A stretch of DNA of 19,389 bases from DUEN01 sp024277095 (GTDB lineage: Bacteria > Chloroflexota > Anaerolineae > DUEN01): positions 1-19,389 of the forward strand of contig JAJRVX010000371.1 of NCBI GenBank assembly GCA_024277095.1. Reading direction: 5' to 3'. Position 1 is the first letter of the stretch. Every line of letters begins with the position of its first letter. Made by a program: the position numbers and the translations under genes. The notes under the pieces are model-generated. The model was not told the DNA's origin and did no database searches. It worked only from the letters and a program-made list of their open reading frames with translations. Below, in pieces: positions 6,495 through 14,208 of this stretch.

Positions 6495-7667
6495 ATGCGA
6501 CGAGTTTGGATCGCAGTGATGGTGCTGAGCCTCGTGCTGTTGGGTGGAGGATGGGTTCCCGCTTTCGCACAGGGCGGAAGCGCGCAGGGGTTAACGATCT
6601 TCACGCGCTATCCGGCACAGGTGGCGGAACCAGGCGAGACCCTGAATCTCTCGCTGACCATACGCAGCTCGGGAATTGCCCCGCAGGTAGTCCGTCTCAG
6701 CGTACGAGACCTCCCCGATGGATGGACCGCCACCTTCCGCGGCGGTGGCCGGGTCATCAAGTCCGTCTACGTCGATTCCCAAGAGGACGCGTCGGTGAGC
6801 CTTCGGCTGGAGCAGCCGAAGGGGGTCGCTCCGGGGACCTACCGCCTCGTCGTGCTCGCCAGGGGCAAGACGGCCACGGCGGAGCTGCCCATCGAGCTGA
6901 CCATCCAGGAGAAGCTCCCGCCCAAGCTCTCGCTGGAGGTGGATCTGCCCACGCTGAAGGGCACGCCTACCACGACCTTCCGCTATGAGGCCAAGCTCAA
7001 GAACGAAGGGGATGAGGATCTCCTCGTCAACCTGAGCGCCGAGGCCCCAGAGGGGTTCCGGGTAAGCTTCAAGCCTTCCTTTGGCACTCAGGAGGTCACC
7101 AGCCTGCCGGTGAAGGCGAACGAGACCAAGCGGATCAACATCGAGGTGAAACCCCCGCGAGAGACCCCTGCCGGGCAGTACCAGATCCTCGTGATGGTAC
7201 AAGGCGGCGAGGCCCAGGACCGGCTGGAGCTCACGGCAGATGTGCAGGGGCAGCCCAGCCTTTCCGTGACAGCGCCGGACGCCCGGCTGTCCGGTGAGGC
7301 GTACGCGGGCCGGGAGTCCCCGCTCCAGATCGTCGTGCGGAACACCGGCAGCGCGCCGGCTCACGACGTGAAGCTGAGCGCCACGCAGCCCACCGGGTGG
7401 TCCGTAGAGTTCGATCCGAAGGAGATCCCGGAGATCCCGGCCGGCCAGCAGGTGGAGGCGACGGCCAAGATCCGGCCCTCCGACAAGGCGGTGGCCGGCG
7501 ACTACATGATCACCATTCGAGCCCGGGCCGAGGGAGGCACCTCTGACTCGACGGACTTCCGCATCACGGTGCTGACCACCACGCTCTGGGGGGTGGTCGG
7601 GGTCGCTTTGATCGCCGTCGCCGTCGCCGTGGTGGGGTTGGCCGTGGTCCGCTTTGGCCGCCGGTGA
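6495..7667 (+). CDS. Secreted, C-terminally membrane-anchored NEW3-domain protein (COG1470-like)
   Basis: A 390-residue exported protein. Residues 1-25 form a signal peptide (RR, hydrophobic core, cleavage likely after AFA before Q26). The mature part is three Ig-like/NEW3-type beta-sandwich repeats, seen in the recurring pattern of proline/glycine-rich LNLSLTIRSSG, YRYEAKLKNEGDE and LQIVVRNTGSAPAHDV segments, each followed by P-x-G-W/F (LPDGWTATF, APEGFRVSF, QPTGWSVEF). Near the C-terminus, a hydrophobic helix (about 360-383) ends in RFGRR, anchoring it with the bulk outside. ATG 6495 is chosen over the upstream in-frame ATG (6474) because GGAGGT (6483-6488) lies 6 nt before it and the signal peptide then starts correctly. 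Genes of this type commonly precede an ABC-2 ATPase/permease pair, as here, suggesting an extracytoplasmic partner of that transporter. Substrate unknown. Confidence 0.85.
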   Translation: MRRVWIAVMVLSLVLLGGGWVPAFAQGGSAQGLTIFTRYPAQVAEPGETLNLSLTIRSSGIAPQVVRLSVRDLPDGWTATFRGGGRVIKSVYVDSQEDASVSLRLEQPKGVAPGTYRLVVLARGKTATAELPIELTIQEKLPPKLSLEVDLPTLKGTPTTTFRYEAKLKNEGDEDLLVNLSAEAPEGFRVSFKPSFGTQEVTSLPVKANETKRINIEVKPPRETPAGQYQILVMVQGGEAQDRLELTADVQGQPSLSVTAPDARLSGEAYAGRESPLQIVVRNTGSAPAHDVKLSATQPTGWSVEFDPKEIPEIPAGQQVEATAKIRPSDKAVAGDYMITIRARAEGGTSDSTDFRITVLTTTLWGVVGVALIAVAVAVVGLAVVRFGRR

Positions 7668-7686
7668 TCCTCGCAGGAGGTGAACC

Positions 7687-8646
7687 ATGGGCGAGCCAGT
7701 CATCGAAACGCACGGCCTCACCAAGCACTACAACGGCATCGTCGCCGTCGAGGAACTCGACCTGACGGTGCAGCGGGGTGAGGTCTTCGGCATGCTCGGC
7801 CCCAACGGCTCCGGCAAGACTACCACCATCCTCATGATCCTGGGCCTCACCGAGCCCACAGCGGGCACCGTGCGCGTGCTGGGCTTCGATCCGGCACGGG
7901 AGCCGTTGAGCGTCAAGGCTCGCGTGGGGTATCTCCCCGATCAGGTCGGCTTCTACGATGAGATGACCGCACGCGAGAACCTGATCTACATCGCCAAGCT
8001 CAACGGCCTGCGCCGCGCCGAGGCGTACGAACGCATCGATGAGGCCCTGGAGCAGATGGGCCTGAGCGAGGTCGCCGACCGGCCCGTGGGCACGTTCTCG
8101 CGAGGGATGCGCCAGCGGCTGGGCGTCGCGGATCTCCTCATCAAGCGCCCCCAGCTCGTCATCCTGGACGAGCCGACCCAGGGGCTGGATCCGGAGGCCG
8201 CCCGGGAGTTCCTGGACATCATCCGCAACCTGAAGGCCCAGGACATCACCGTCCTGCTGGCCTCGCACCTGCTGTACCAGGTGCAGGCCGTATGCGACCG
8301 GGTGGGCCTGTTCCGCGAGGGACGCATGGTGGTGGAGGGCACGGTGAAGGAGCTGGCCCAGCGCGTGTGCGGAAGCGCGTACCGGGTCCGCCTTGAGGTC
8401 GAAGGCCCCGCGGACGCGCTGGAGAAGGCGCTGCGCGCCCTGCCGGAGGTGGCGGAGGTGCGCCACCCGAGCGAGAACATCTATGAGGTGGAGGCTCAGC
8501 GGGATCTGCGCCGGGAGGCCGCCCGCGCCGTCATCGAGGCGGGCGGTCAGCTCTGCGCGCTGGAGCTGGAGGAGCCGAGCCTCGACGAGATATACGCTCG
8601 ATACTTCCAGGAGGTGAGCCATGTCCCTGCAAGTGTCTCAGCGTGA
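7687..8646 (+). CDS. ABC transporter ATP-binding protein (ABC-2 export type)
   Basis: This is the 319-residue cytoplasmic ATPase that powers the permease encoded next. Motifs are complete: Walker A GPNGSGKTT (38-46), Q-loop Q86 in YLPDQVGFYDEMTARENL, signature FSRGM (137-141) with the R-Q-R-L tail, Walker B VILDEP (158-163), the D-loop GLDP, and the switch histidine H194 in LLASH. A C-terminal extension of about 100 residues (220-319) is typical of the CcmA/NatA/NosF-like ATPases that pair with ABC-2 permeases. AGGAGGTGAACC immediately precedes ATG. The gene begins 19 nt after the NEW3 gene and its 3' end overlaps the permease start by 26 bp, so the three genes form one operon. Confidence 0.95.
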   Translation: MGEPVIETHGLTKHYNGIVAVEELDLTVQRGEVFGMLGPNGSGKTTTILMILGLTEPTAGTVRVLGFDPAREPLSVKARVGYLPDQVGFYDEMTARENLIYIAKLNGLRRAEAYERIDEALEQMGLSEVADRPVGTFSRGMRQRLGVADLLIKRPQLVILDEPTQGLDPEAAREFLDIIRNLKAQDITVLLASHLLYQVQAVCDRVGLFREGRMVVEGTVKELAQRVCGSAYRVRLEVEGPADALEKALRALPEVAEVRHPSENIYEVEAQRDLRREAARAVIEAGGQLCALELEEPSLDEIYARYFQEVSHVPASVSA

Positions 8647-9601
8647 GCGGGTGCGGGAGGGTTCACCATGGACCGGCCTGTGGGCGGTGGTGGCCAAGGA
8701 GATGGCCGATCACCTCACCAGCGTCCGCATGCGGATCCTGGAGTTGCTCATCGTCCTGACGGCGGTCGGCACCGTGTACGCGTCGATGGAGAACCTGCGG
8801 ACGACCGTGAGCCACGATCCGTTCCTGTTCCTCAGGTTGTTCACGACCGCGCGTGATCCACTCCCCGCCTTCGTCGGGTTCCTGGGATTCCTGGTGCCGT
8901 TGATCGCGATCGCCCTGGGATTCGACGCGGTGAACGGGGAGTTCAACCGGCGGACGATGTCCCGCGTCCTGGCACAGCCCATCTATCGCGATGCCCTGCT
9001 CCTGGGGAAGTTCCTGGCCCGGCTCTTCACGCTGGCCCTGGTCCTGACGGCCATCTGGCTGCTGATCATCGGCATGGGCCTGCTGCGCCTGGGCGTTCCC
9101 CCGGGAGGCGAGGAGGTCGCACGGAGCCTGTGGTTCCTACTGGCCACGATCTTCTACGGGGGGATCTGGCTGGGGCTGGCCATGGTGTTCTCGATCGTCT
9201 TCCGCCAGCCGGCCACGGCCGCCCTGGCCTCCATCGCCGTCTGGCTGTTCTTCACCGTCTTCTGGAGCACCATCGCCAGCCTGCTGGCCCAACTGTTGCA
9301 GCCGATCCGGTTCGGGTTCCCCCAGGAGATCCTGGCCCAGGCCAAGCTGGAGCTGGCGCTCACGCGCCTGTCGCCGAACACGCTGTACGCCGAGATCACG
9401 CTGGCGCTGCTGCAGCCTACGGTGCGAGCCTTCGGCCTGGTGCTTCCCATCCAGCTCCAGGGGGCCGTCCTGGGCACTCCCTTGCCTCTCGGCCAGAGCG
9501 TGCTCCTCATCTGGCCGCACCTCACAGGGCTCATCGCCGCGACCATCCTGCTGTTCGCCCTGGGCTACGTGCTCTTCCAGCGCCAGGAGATCCGGGCATG
9601 A
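8621..9601 (+). CDS. ABC-2 family transporter permease (NosY-like)
   Basis: This 326-residue integral membrane protein has six predicted hydrophobic spans, roughly residues 38-55, 85-107, 137-162, 177-200, 205-230 and 295-318. It has the layout of ABC-2 permeases of the NosY/ABC2_membrane_2 class: an N-terminal cytoplasmic helix (WAVVAKEMADHLTSVRMRILE), a long first extracytoplasmic loop, a conserved FDAVNGEFNRRTMSRVLAQP segment contacting the ATPase, and a final helix ending in FQRQEIRA. CAGGAGGTGAGCC precedes ATG inside the end of the ATPase gene, giving a 26-bp overlap and tight coupling. It probably exports or inserts something with the help of the NEW3 protein; nothing in the sequence names the cargo. 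Confidence 0.92.
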   Translation: MSLQVSQRERVREGSPWTGLWAVVAKEMADHLTSVRMRILELLIVLTAVGTVYASMENLRTTVSHDPFLFLRLFTTARDPLPAFVGFLGFLVPLIAIALGFDAVNGEFNRRTMSRVLAQPIYRDALLLGKFLARLFTLALVLTAIWLLIIGMGLLRLGVPPGGEEVARSLWFLLATIFYGGIWLGLAMVFSIVFRQPATAALASIAVWLFFTVFWSTIASLLAQLLQPIRFGFPQEILAQAKLELALTRLSPNTLYAEITLALLQPTVRAFGLVLPIQLQGAVLGTPLPLGQSVLLIWPHLTGLIAATILLFALGYVLFQRQEIRA

Positions 9602-9610
9602 CGTTTCCCC

Positions 9611-9644
9611 TGGGCTGCCGTCTGCGCCGGCGGGCGGCAGCCCA
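9611..9644 (+). terminator. Hairpin terminator of the NEW3-ABC operon
   Basis: A perfect 10-bp stem (TGGGCTGCCG at 9611-9620 with CGGCAGCCCA at 9635-9644) with a 14-nt loop begins 9 nt after the permease stop. There is no T-run, so it is a likely but not classical intrinsic terminator. Confidence 0.55.
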
Positions 9645-9776
9645 GCATCCTCCCCGAGTGTGCCGTCTACCCGCCTCCGTCCCGCCCCCCTCCAACCCTA
9701 TCTGATCCTCAGACGGCCCGGCCAAGCGACACAGTAAAGCCGTACCCCCCGGGAGGCCCCGCCCTTCGGCCCCGGC

Positions 9777-9805
9777 TTGACGGGAGGAGCCCCCCCACCT
9801 ACAAT
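9777..9805 (+). promoter_or_regulatory. Sigma70-type promoter of the EamA transporter gene
   Basis: TTGACG at 9777-9782 and TACAAT at 9800-9805 have a 17-nt spacer. The start would fall near 9812, about 57 nt before the ATG. Confidence 0.7.
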
Positions 9806-9868
9806 CCGATCAAACGGTCCGAAACGCTCACCAGGTCCGCCACGCCATCCCGATCTCAGGAAGGACGG

Positions 9869-10834
9869 ATGTCTCCCCAGCCGAAATCGCCATCCACGCG
9901 AAAAGCGCACCCGCGCCGATCTGCAGGCTCCTTAACCGGCACGGATGCGCTCCTGCTATCGGTTATCCTGATCTGGGGCAGCTTCCCCGTCCTGGGAAAG
10001 ATCGCCCTGGCGGAGATCCCGCCGCTCGTCTTCACGCCGATGCGCATGTGGCTGGCGGCCGCCGGGCTGTTCCTCTACGCGACGCTGGCCCGCCGGCCAC
10101 TCGTCGTGGAACGATCCGACTGGCCCCGGCTCGTGCTGGTGGGTGTGGGCGGTTGGGCCGTCAACCAGATCACCTACATGATCGGGCTGCCCATGACCAC
10201 GGCCGGGAACACCGGGCTCATGATCGCGACGACGCCCATCTTCGCCGCCCTCTGCGCGGCGATCCTGCGCCAGGACCGCATCGGATGGCGCCAGATGGTG
10301 GGGATCGGGATCTGCTTCACGGCGGTGGCGCTCCTGCAACAATATCGCAGCGGGCTGACGCTGGGCCAGGGCACCTGGAAGGGCGATCTATTGATCCTGA
10401 CCTCGGCAGCCGTGGACGGGATGCAGGCCATCCTCGTCGCCCCGCTGCTGCGCAAGTACGGCATGCGGATCGTGGTCACCTGGTGCACCCTGTTTGCAGG
10501 GCTCGCGCTCACGCCGTTCGCCCTAAGGATGGCCTCCGGCGTCGACTGGGCCGCCGTCTCGGCGCCCGTCTGGGGCGTGATCCTGTGGACGACCGCCATC
10601 AATGTCGTGCTGGCCAACCTCTTCTGGTACACCGGCATCCGCCGGATCGGCGGAGTGCGCACCACGATCTATCAGTACCTGCAGCCGATCGTCTCCATCG
10701 CACTGGGCGTGATCGCGCTGGGAGAGCCGCTCACGCTGCCCTTCGTGGCCCTGGGCGCCCTCCTGCTGGGCGGCGTGACGCTGGCCCGCTGGCCCGCCGG
10801 CCCCGAGGAGCGGCGCGTCACGCTCACGCCCTGA
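9869..10834 (+). CDS. EamA/DMT-superfamily transporter
   Basis: A 321-residue inner-membrane protein with about ten hydrophobic helices arranged as two EamA repeats (roughly 28-160 and 170-308). The first repeat begins LLLSVILIWGSFPVLGK with the typical W-G-S/N-x-x-x-x-K pattern and contains TTAGNTGLMIATTPIFAALCAA. The second contains ANLFWYTGIRRIGGVRTTIYQYLQPIVSIALGVIALGEPLT, whose core (P-x-x-S/A-x-x-x-G-x-x-x-L-G-E) is the family signature; only the landmarks are quoted here. The N-terminal 24 residues are basic and cytoplasmic. AGGAAGGA (9857-9864) precedes ATG. Such proteins export metabolites, often amino acids; a link to the convergent cysteine genes next door (cysteine or O-acetylserine export, as for E. 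coli EamA) is tempting but only an inference. Confidence 0.9.
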   Translation: MSPQPKSPSTRKAHPRRSAGSLTGTDALLLSVILIWGSFPVLGKIALAEIPPLVFTPMRMWLAAAGLFLYATLARRPLVVERSDWPRLVLVGVGGWAVNQITYMIGLPMTTAGNTGLMIATTPIFAALCAAILRQDRIGWRQMVGIGICFTAVALLQQYRSGLTLGQGTWKGDLLILTSAAVDGMQAILVAPLLRKYGMRIVVTWCTLFAGLALTPFALRMASGVDWAAVSAPVWGVILWTTAINVVLANLFWYTGIRRIGGVRTTIYQYLQPIVSIALGVIALGEPLTLPFVALGALLLGGVTLARWPAGPEERRVTLTP

Positions 10835-10841
10835 GGGCCAT

Positions 10842-10854
10842 CCGGCGGCGCCGG
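10842..10854. terminator. Short GC hairpin between convergent eamA-like and cysE genes
   Basis: CCGGC-GGC-GCCGG fills most of the 20-bp gap between two convergent stop codons. It is only a 5-bp stem without T-runs, so it is a weak bidirectional terminator candidate. Confidence 0.3.
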
Positions 10855-11559
10855 TCAGATGCCCCACGGGCCCTGATATCCCTTCGCCAGCATCTGCTCT
10901 TCCGCCTCACGCGGGCGCCGCAGACACATCACCTCCTGCTCCAGGGCCGTCAGCCGGGTCATCAGCTGCTGCAACAACTCCATGGTGGCGTCCGGCAGCA
11001 CATCGTGCCGCAGATCCTCGTGGCGCTGATCCTCGGTCGCCTCGCCGTTCCGAGAGCGCACACGGCCGGGCACCCCCACCACGACGGAGTTGGGCGGCAC
11101 ATCTTTCACCACCACGGAGTTGGCGCCGATCCGGGTGTGATCCCCAACGGTGATCGGGCCCAGGATCTTAGCCCCGGCCCCGATGACCACGTGATTGCCG
11201 ATGGTGGGATGGCGCTTCTCCCGCTTCCAGCTCACGCCCCCCAACGTGACCCCGTGATACAGGGTCACATCCTCACCGATCTCGGCCGTCTCCCCGATGA
11301 CCACCCCCATCCCGTGATCGATGAAGAACCCCGGGCCGATGACGGCGCCCGGATGGATCTCGATCCCGGTCAGCCAGCGGGCGACGTGGGATACCCAACG
11401 TCCCAGGAGGTAGAGGCGATGCGTCCACAGCCAGTGGGCCACGCGATACATCCAGATCGCGTGCAGGCCCGGATAGCACAGCAAAACCTCCAGCACGCTC
11501 CTCGCGGCGGGATCCCGATCGAATACCGCCTGGATATCACGCCGAATCGCCTTCCACAT
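10855..11559 (-). CDS. cysE: Serine O-acetyltransferase (CysE/EpsC type)
   Basis: The enzyme makes O-acetyl-L-serine from serine and acetyl-CoA, the first committed step of cysteine synthesis, in the cytoplasm. The 234-residue protein has an alpha-helical N-terminal part (1-65) followed by a left-handed beta-helix of hexapeptide repeats: IEIHPGAVIG (67-76), FIDHGMGVVIGETAEIG with catalytic His82, VTLYHGVTLGGVSWKREKRHPTIG, GAGAKILGPITVGDHTRIGANSVVVKDVP. After the repeats comes a ~55-residue extension with a coiled-coil-like helix (MELLQQLMTRLTALEQEV) replacing the short Ile-ending tail of E. coli CysE. It nonetheless also ends in Ile, the residue by which CysE docks into CysK. ATG 11559 is chosen because GGGAGGG lies 5 nt upstream; a GTG 15 nt earlier has no such site. 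It is 64 nt behind cysK in the same operon. Confidence 0.95.
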   Translation of the reverse strand: MWKAIRRDIQAVFDRDPAARSVLEVLLCYPGLHAIWMYRVAHWLWTHRLYLLGRWVSHVARWLTGIEIHPGAVIGPGFFIDHGMGVVIGETAEIGEDVTLYHGVTLGGVSWKREKRHPTIGNHVVIGAGAKILGPITVGDHTRIGANSVVVKDVPPNSVVVGVPGRVRSRNGEATEDQRHEDLRHDVLPDATMELLQQLMTRLTALEQEVMCLRRPREAEEQMLAKGYQGPWGI

Positions 11560-11578
11560 CACACCCTCCCACACGATC

Positions 11579-11612
11579 GATCTGATCCCAAACGCCGCCC
11601 CGTGATCAGATC
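11579..11612 (-). repeat. Inverted repeat between cysK and cysE
   Basis: GATCTGATC (11579-11587) and GATCAGATC (11604-11612) are perfect 9-bp arms with a 16-nt spacer. On the cysK-cysE transcript they form a hairpin between the two genes, just upstream of the cysE ribosome binding site. It could tune mRNA processing or cysE translation; there is no T-run. Confidence 0.5.
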
Positions 11613-11623
11613 TCGCTCACCCC

Positions 11624-12559
<936 letters not shown>

Positions 12560-12627
12560 GAGCTCATACCTCCTCAGATCTTCCTGTAAACTCATTCCCC
12601 CTCTTTCACCGGGCAAGAGACAGAAAC

Positions 12628-12666
12628 AAAAAACTCATCGCCGCCCCAAGGGCTGATGCGATGAGT
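12628..12666 (-). terminator. Leader terminator of cysK-cysE (attenuator)
   Basis: Reading the minus strand, ACTCATCGC (12666-12658) pairs perfectly with GCGATGAGT (12641-12633). An inner GCCC/GGGC helix adds to it, and a run of T follows (12632-12628, plus the last arm base). It lies about 70 nt upstream of the cysK start codon and downstream of the leader promoter, so it must be bypassed for cysK-cysE to be transcribed. Confidence 0.88.
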
Positions 12667-12785
12667 CTCACGACGAACGATCATCGACCGATCGGCCGTG
12701 TCACCCACCACGCGACACGCAGGATCTCACAGCCTCATCGGTCCGGGCTCTCAATTGGGATCGTACGGATCGCCTCACGCACGCG

Positions 12786-12797
12786 ACTCATCGCATC
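12786..12797 (-). promoter_or_regulatory. Antiterminator segment complementary to the cysK leader terminator
   Basis: The minus-strand segment GATGCGATGAGT (12797-12786) is the exact complement of ACTCATCGCATC (12666-12655), which contains the whole 5' arm of the terminator. Pairing of the two (12 bp, against 9 bp in the terminator's main stem) would prevent terminator formation. In the alternative fold, the segment can be enclosed by CGGAT/ATCCG (12799-12795 with 12770-12766). Confidence 0.7.
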
Positions 12798-12806
12798 CGT
12801 CTACCG

Positions 12807-12859
12807 GCGGGAGCCAACCGCTGCCTCGGGCCATCCGGAGGCCAGCCGGCCGCTCCCGC
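12807..12859 (-). promoter_or_regulatory. Hairpin starting on the leader stop codon
   Basis: GCGGGAGC (12859-12852) pairs perfectly with GCTCCCGC (12814-12807). The first base of the 5' arm is the last base of the leader ORF's TAG. A ribosome halted on the Cys codons of the leader would cover this arm and keep the hairpin open, as in classical amino-acid attenuators. Confidence 0.6.
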
Positions 12860-12930
12860 TAAAGACAGATGCACGTCAACGAAGTCAGCGCGCTCCAGCT
12901 TTTACGCTGGCAGGCGATCCCGATTCTCAC
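12859..12930 (-). CDS. Putative cysteine leader peptide of the cysK-cysE attenuator
   Basis: This 23-codon ORF (GTG start, TAG stop) begins about 30 nt after the predicted transcription start. A purine-rich AAGGAGCTGAGG lies upstream; its AAGGAG is 10 nt and its GAGG 4 nt from the GTG. The peptide contains three Cys codons (7, 20, 22) and ends SLTCICL, placing two Cys codons within the last four sense codons, directly before a hairpin. In a GC-rich genome where Cys is rare, that clustering fits a cysteine sensor: when charged tRNA-Cys is scarce, the ribosome stalls at codons 20-22 and alters folding of the downstream leader. The peptide itself is not expected to have another function. Analogous Cys-rich leader ORFs are known from mycobacteria. 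Function here is inferred from sequence alone. Confidence 0.65.
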   Translation of the reverse strand: MRIGIACQRKSWSALTSLTCICL

Positions 12931-12965
12931 GAGACCTCAGCTCCTTACCGACAAAATCCACGCGA

Positions 12966-12993
12966 AATATACTCAAAATCCATGATCCGTCAA
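12966..12993 (-). promoter_or_regulatory. Promoter of the cysK-cysE leader
   Basis: On the minus strand, TTGACG (12993-12988) and TATATT (12971-12966) are separated by 16 nt, giving a start near 12959. The promoter lies in the gap after the JAMM peptidase gene, so cysK-cysE can be controlled independently of the upstream genes. Confidence 0.65.
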
Positions 12994-13003
12994 ATGACCC
13001 ACG

Positions 13004-13564
13004 TCACACGACGAGGATCGGGATCTCCCGCACCTCACAGGCGATCCACTGCACTCCTCCGTCCCGGGAGATCTCGTACAGATCGTAGCGTCCCATGTGC
13101 CTCCCGCCCACATAACGGGCTCGGAGGGACTCGTTCCCCCGCAATGAGACGGCCTCGGCCGGCATCTCGCCCACCTCGATGCGCTGAGGCGGCGACTGGA
13201 CCAGGTGGAAGGCCCGCAACACCGGCCGATCCGGCCTCTCCAAGGAGCAGATGATATAGGCCGACTCCGGGTAGAACGCCCGGTGTGCATCCGTGGCCGA
13301 GGGGAAGGCGGGGGAATCCGGGTGGGAGTGATAGATCGCCACCATGGCCTCCCCGCGCTCCTCGAACTCGAACTGCAGGAGGAGCGTCCGGTCATCGACC
13401 GCGTAGTCCATGACGCGATCCGGTGCGACGTTGCGCGCCCGATGGAGCGCCATGGCCGTGTCTCCTCTGCCGGACAGGATACCGCATACCTCTTCCGGCG
13501 CGCCCTCCCGCGCGTGGGAGATGATCTCCGCGTAGATCGCCCAAGGAAGGATCAGCCTATCCAC
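13004..13564 (-). CDS. JAMM/MPN-domain metallopeptidase (M67 family, Mec-like)
   Basis: A 186-residue zinc isopeptidase-like protein with a complete JAMM motif: Glu25 in PEEVCG, then H79-S-H81-P with S89 and D92 spaced exactly as H-x-H-x7-S-x2-D. Bacterial relatives include Mec of Mycobacterium tuberculosis, which releases cysteine from the sulfur-carrier protein CysO. The neighbouring cysK makes a cysteine-related role attractive, but no CysO/ThiS-like gene is visible here. The last third (about 125-186) contains SLRGNESLRARYVGGRHMGRYDLYEI-type sequence, here only located (about 140-167), that may form an extra sheet. Start is GTG 13564, inside the 3' end of the hydrolase gene (13-bp overlap). 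The Shine-Dalgarno is poor, suggesting translational coupling with that gene. Confidence 0.88.
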   Translation of the reverse strand: MDRLILPWAIYAEIISHAREGAPEEVCGILSGRGDTAMALHRARNVAPDRVMDYAVDDRTLLLQFEFEERGEAMVAIYHSHPDSPAFPSATDAHRAFYPESAYIICSLERPDRPVLRAFHLVQSPPQRIEVGEMPAEAVSLRGNESLRARYVGGRHMGRYDLYEISRDGGVQWIACEVREIPILVV

Positions 13565-14208
13565 TGCAACGCAGCCCCCGATTGCAGGAAGGGATTGTGG
13601 CGCCGCTCCTCGCCCACGGTGGTGGCCGGACCATGCCCGGGCAACACCGCGTAATCGTCGGACAGATCAAGGATGTGCTTCCGAATGCTGCGCAACAGGG
13701 TCGCCATGTCGCCGCCCAACAGGTCGGTCCGCCCCACGGACCCGGCGAAAAGCACGTCGCCGGTAAACACCCGCCGCCCGGCGTGATGGACCAGGCTCAC
13801 GGATCCGGGGGAATGCCCCGGCGTCAGGCGCACTTCCAACTCCTCCTGCCCAAAGCACACCACCTGCCCCGCCCGCAACGGCTCGTCGACCGCAGGGGGC
13901 GCTCCCAGATCGATCCCCAGCCAGGCCCGCGCCTGCTCCTGCATGGCCTCCAGGATCGGCTGCTCATCCGGGTGCAGGAGGAAAGGCGCGCCGGTCTCCT
14001 GCCGAAGCTCTTGCACGCCCAACACGTGATCGAAATGGGCATGGGTGCCCACGATCTTGACCACCTTGAGGTCGAGGCGGCCCAGAGCCGCCAGGATGGC
14101 GGCCACATCGCCCCCGGGATCTACCACCACCGCCTCGCCGCTCTCTCGATCCCCCAGGATGTAACAGTTGGCCTGCAGCGGCCCCACTACCAGACGTTCC
14201 ACGATCAT
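13552..14208 (-). CDS. Metallo-beta-lactamase-fold hydrolase (YcbL/glyoxalase II-like)
   Basis: A 218-residue binuclear-metal hydrolase, expected to cleave thioesters of the S-lactoylglutathione type or related substrates in the cytoplasm. Metal ligands are all visible: THAHFDH with H56, H58, D60 and H61, H132 in TPGHSPGS, D151 in FTGDVLF and H192 in LPGHGP. The N-terminus VGPLQANCYILGD and the GRTDLLGGD segment match the small YcbL-type glyoxalase II group rather than full-length glyoxalase II, which has an additional C-terminal helical domain. ATG 14208 is fixed by a 4-bp ATGA overlap with the stop of the regulator gene upstream. The JAMM gene overlaps its 3' end. A low-molecular-weight-thiol link with cysteine synthesis is plausible but not shown. 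Confidence 0.92.
   Translation of the reverse strand: MIVERLVVGPLQANCYILGDRESGEAVVVDPGGDVAAILAALGRLDLKVVKIVGTHAHFDHVLGVQELRQETGAPFLLHPDEQPILEAMQEQARAWLGIDLGAPPAVDEPLRAGQVVCFGQEELEVRLTPGHSPGSVSLVHHAGRRVFTGDVLFAGSVGRTDLLGGDMATLLRSIRKHILDLSDDYAVLPGHGPATTVGEERRHNPFLQSGAALQWIG

Noticed and set aside
6591..7724. 377-codon open frame antisense to the NEW3 gene
   Set aside because: It is antisense shadow coding, without RBS or domain, opposite a gene with signal peptide and clear repeats.
12560..12960. T-box or SAM riboswitch upstream of cysK
   Set aside because: A GGGTGACACGGC sequence (minus strand, near 12700) loosely recalls the T-box consensus GGGTGGNACCGC, but the essential TGG bulge is changed and it does not overlap the terminator arm. 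No SAM-I or SAM-IV core is visible. The Cys leader ORF explains the leader better.
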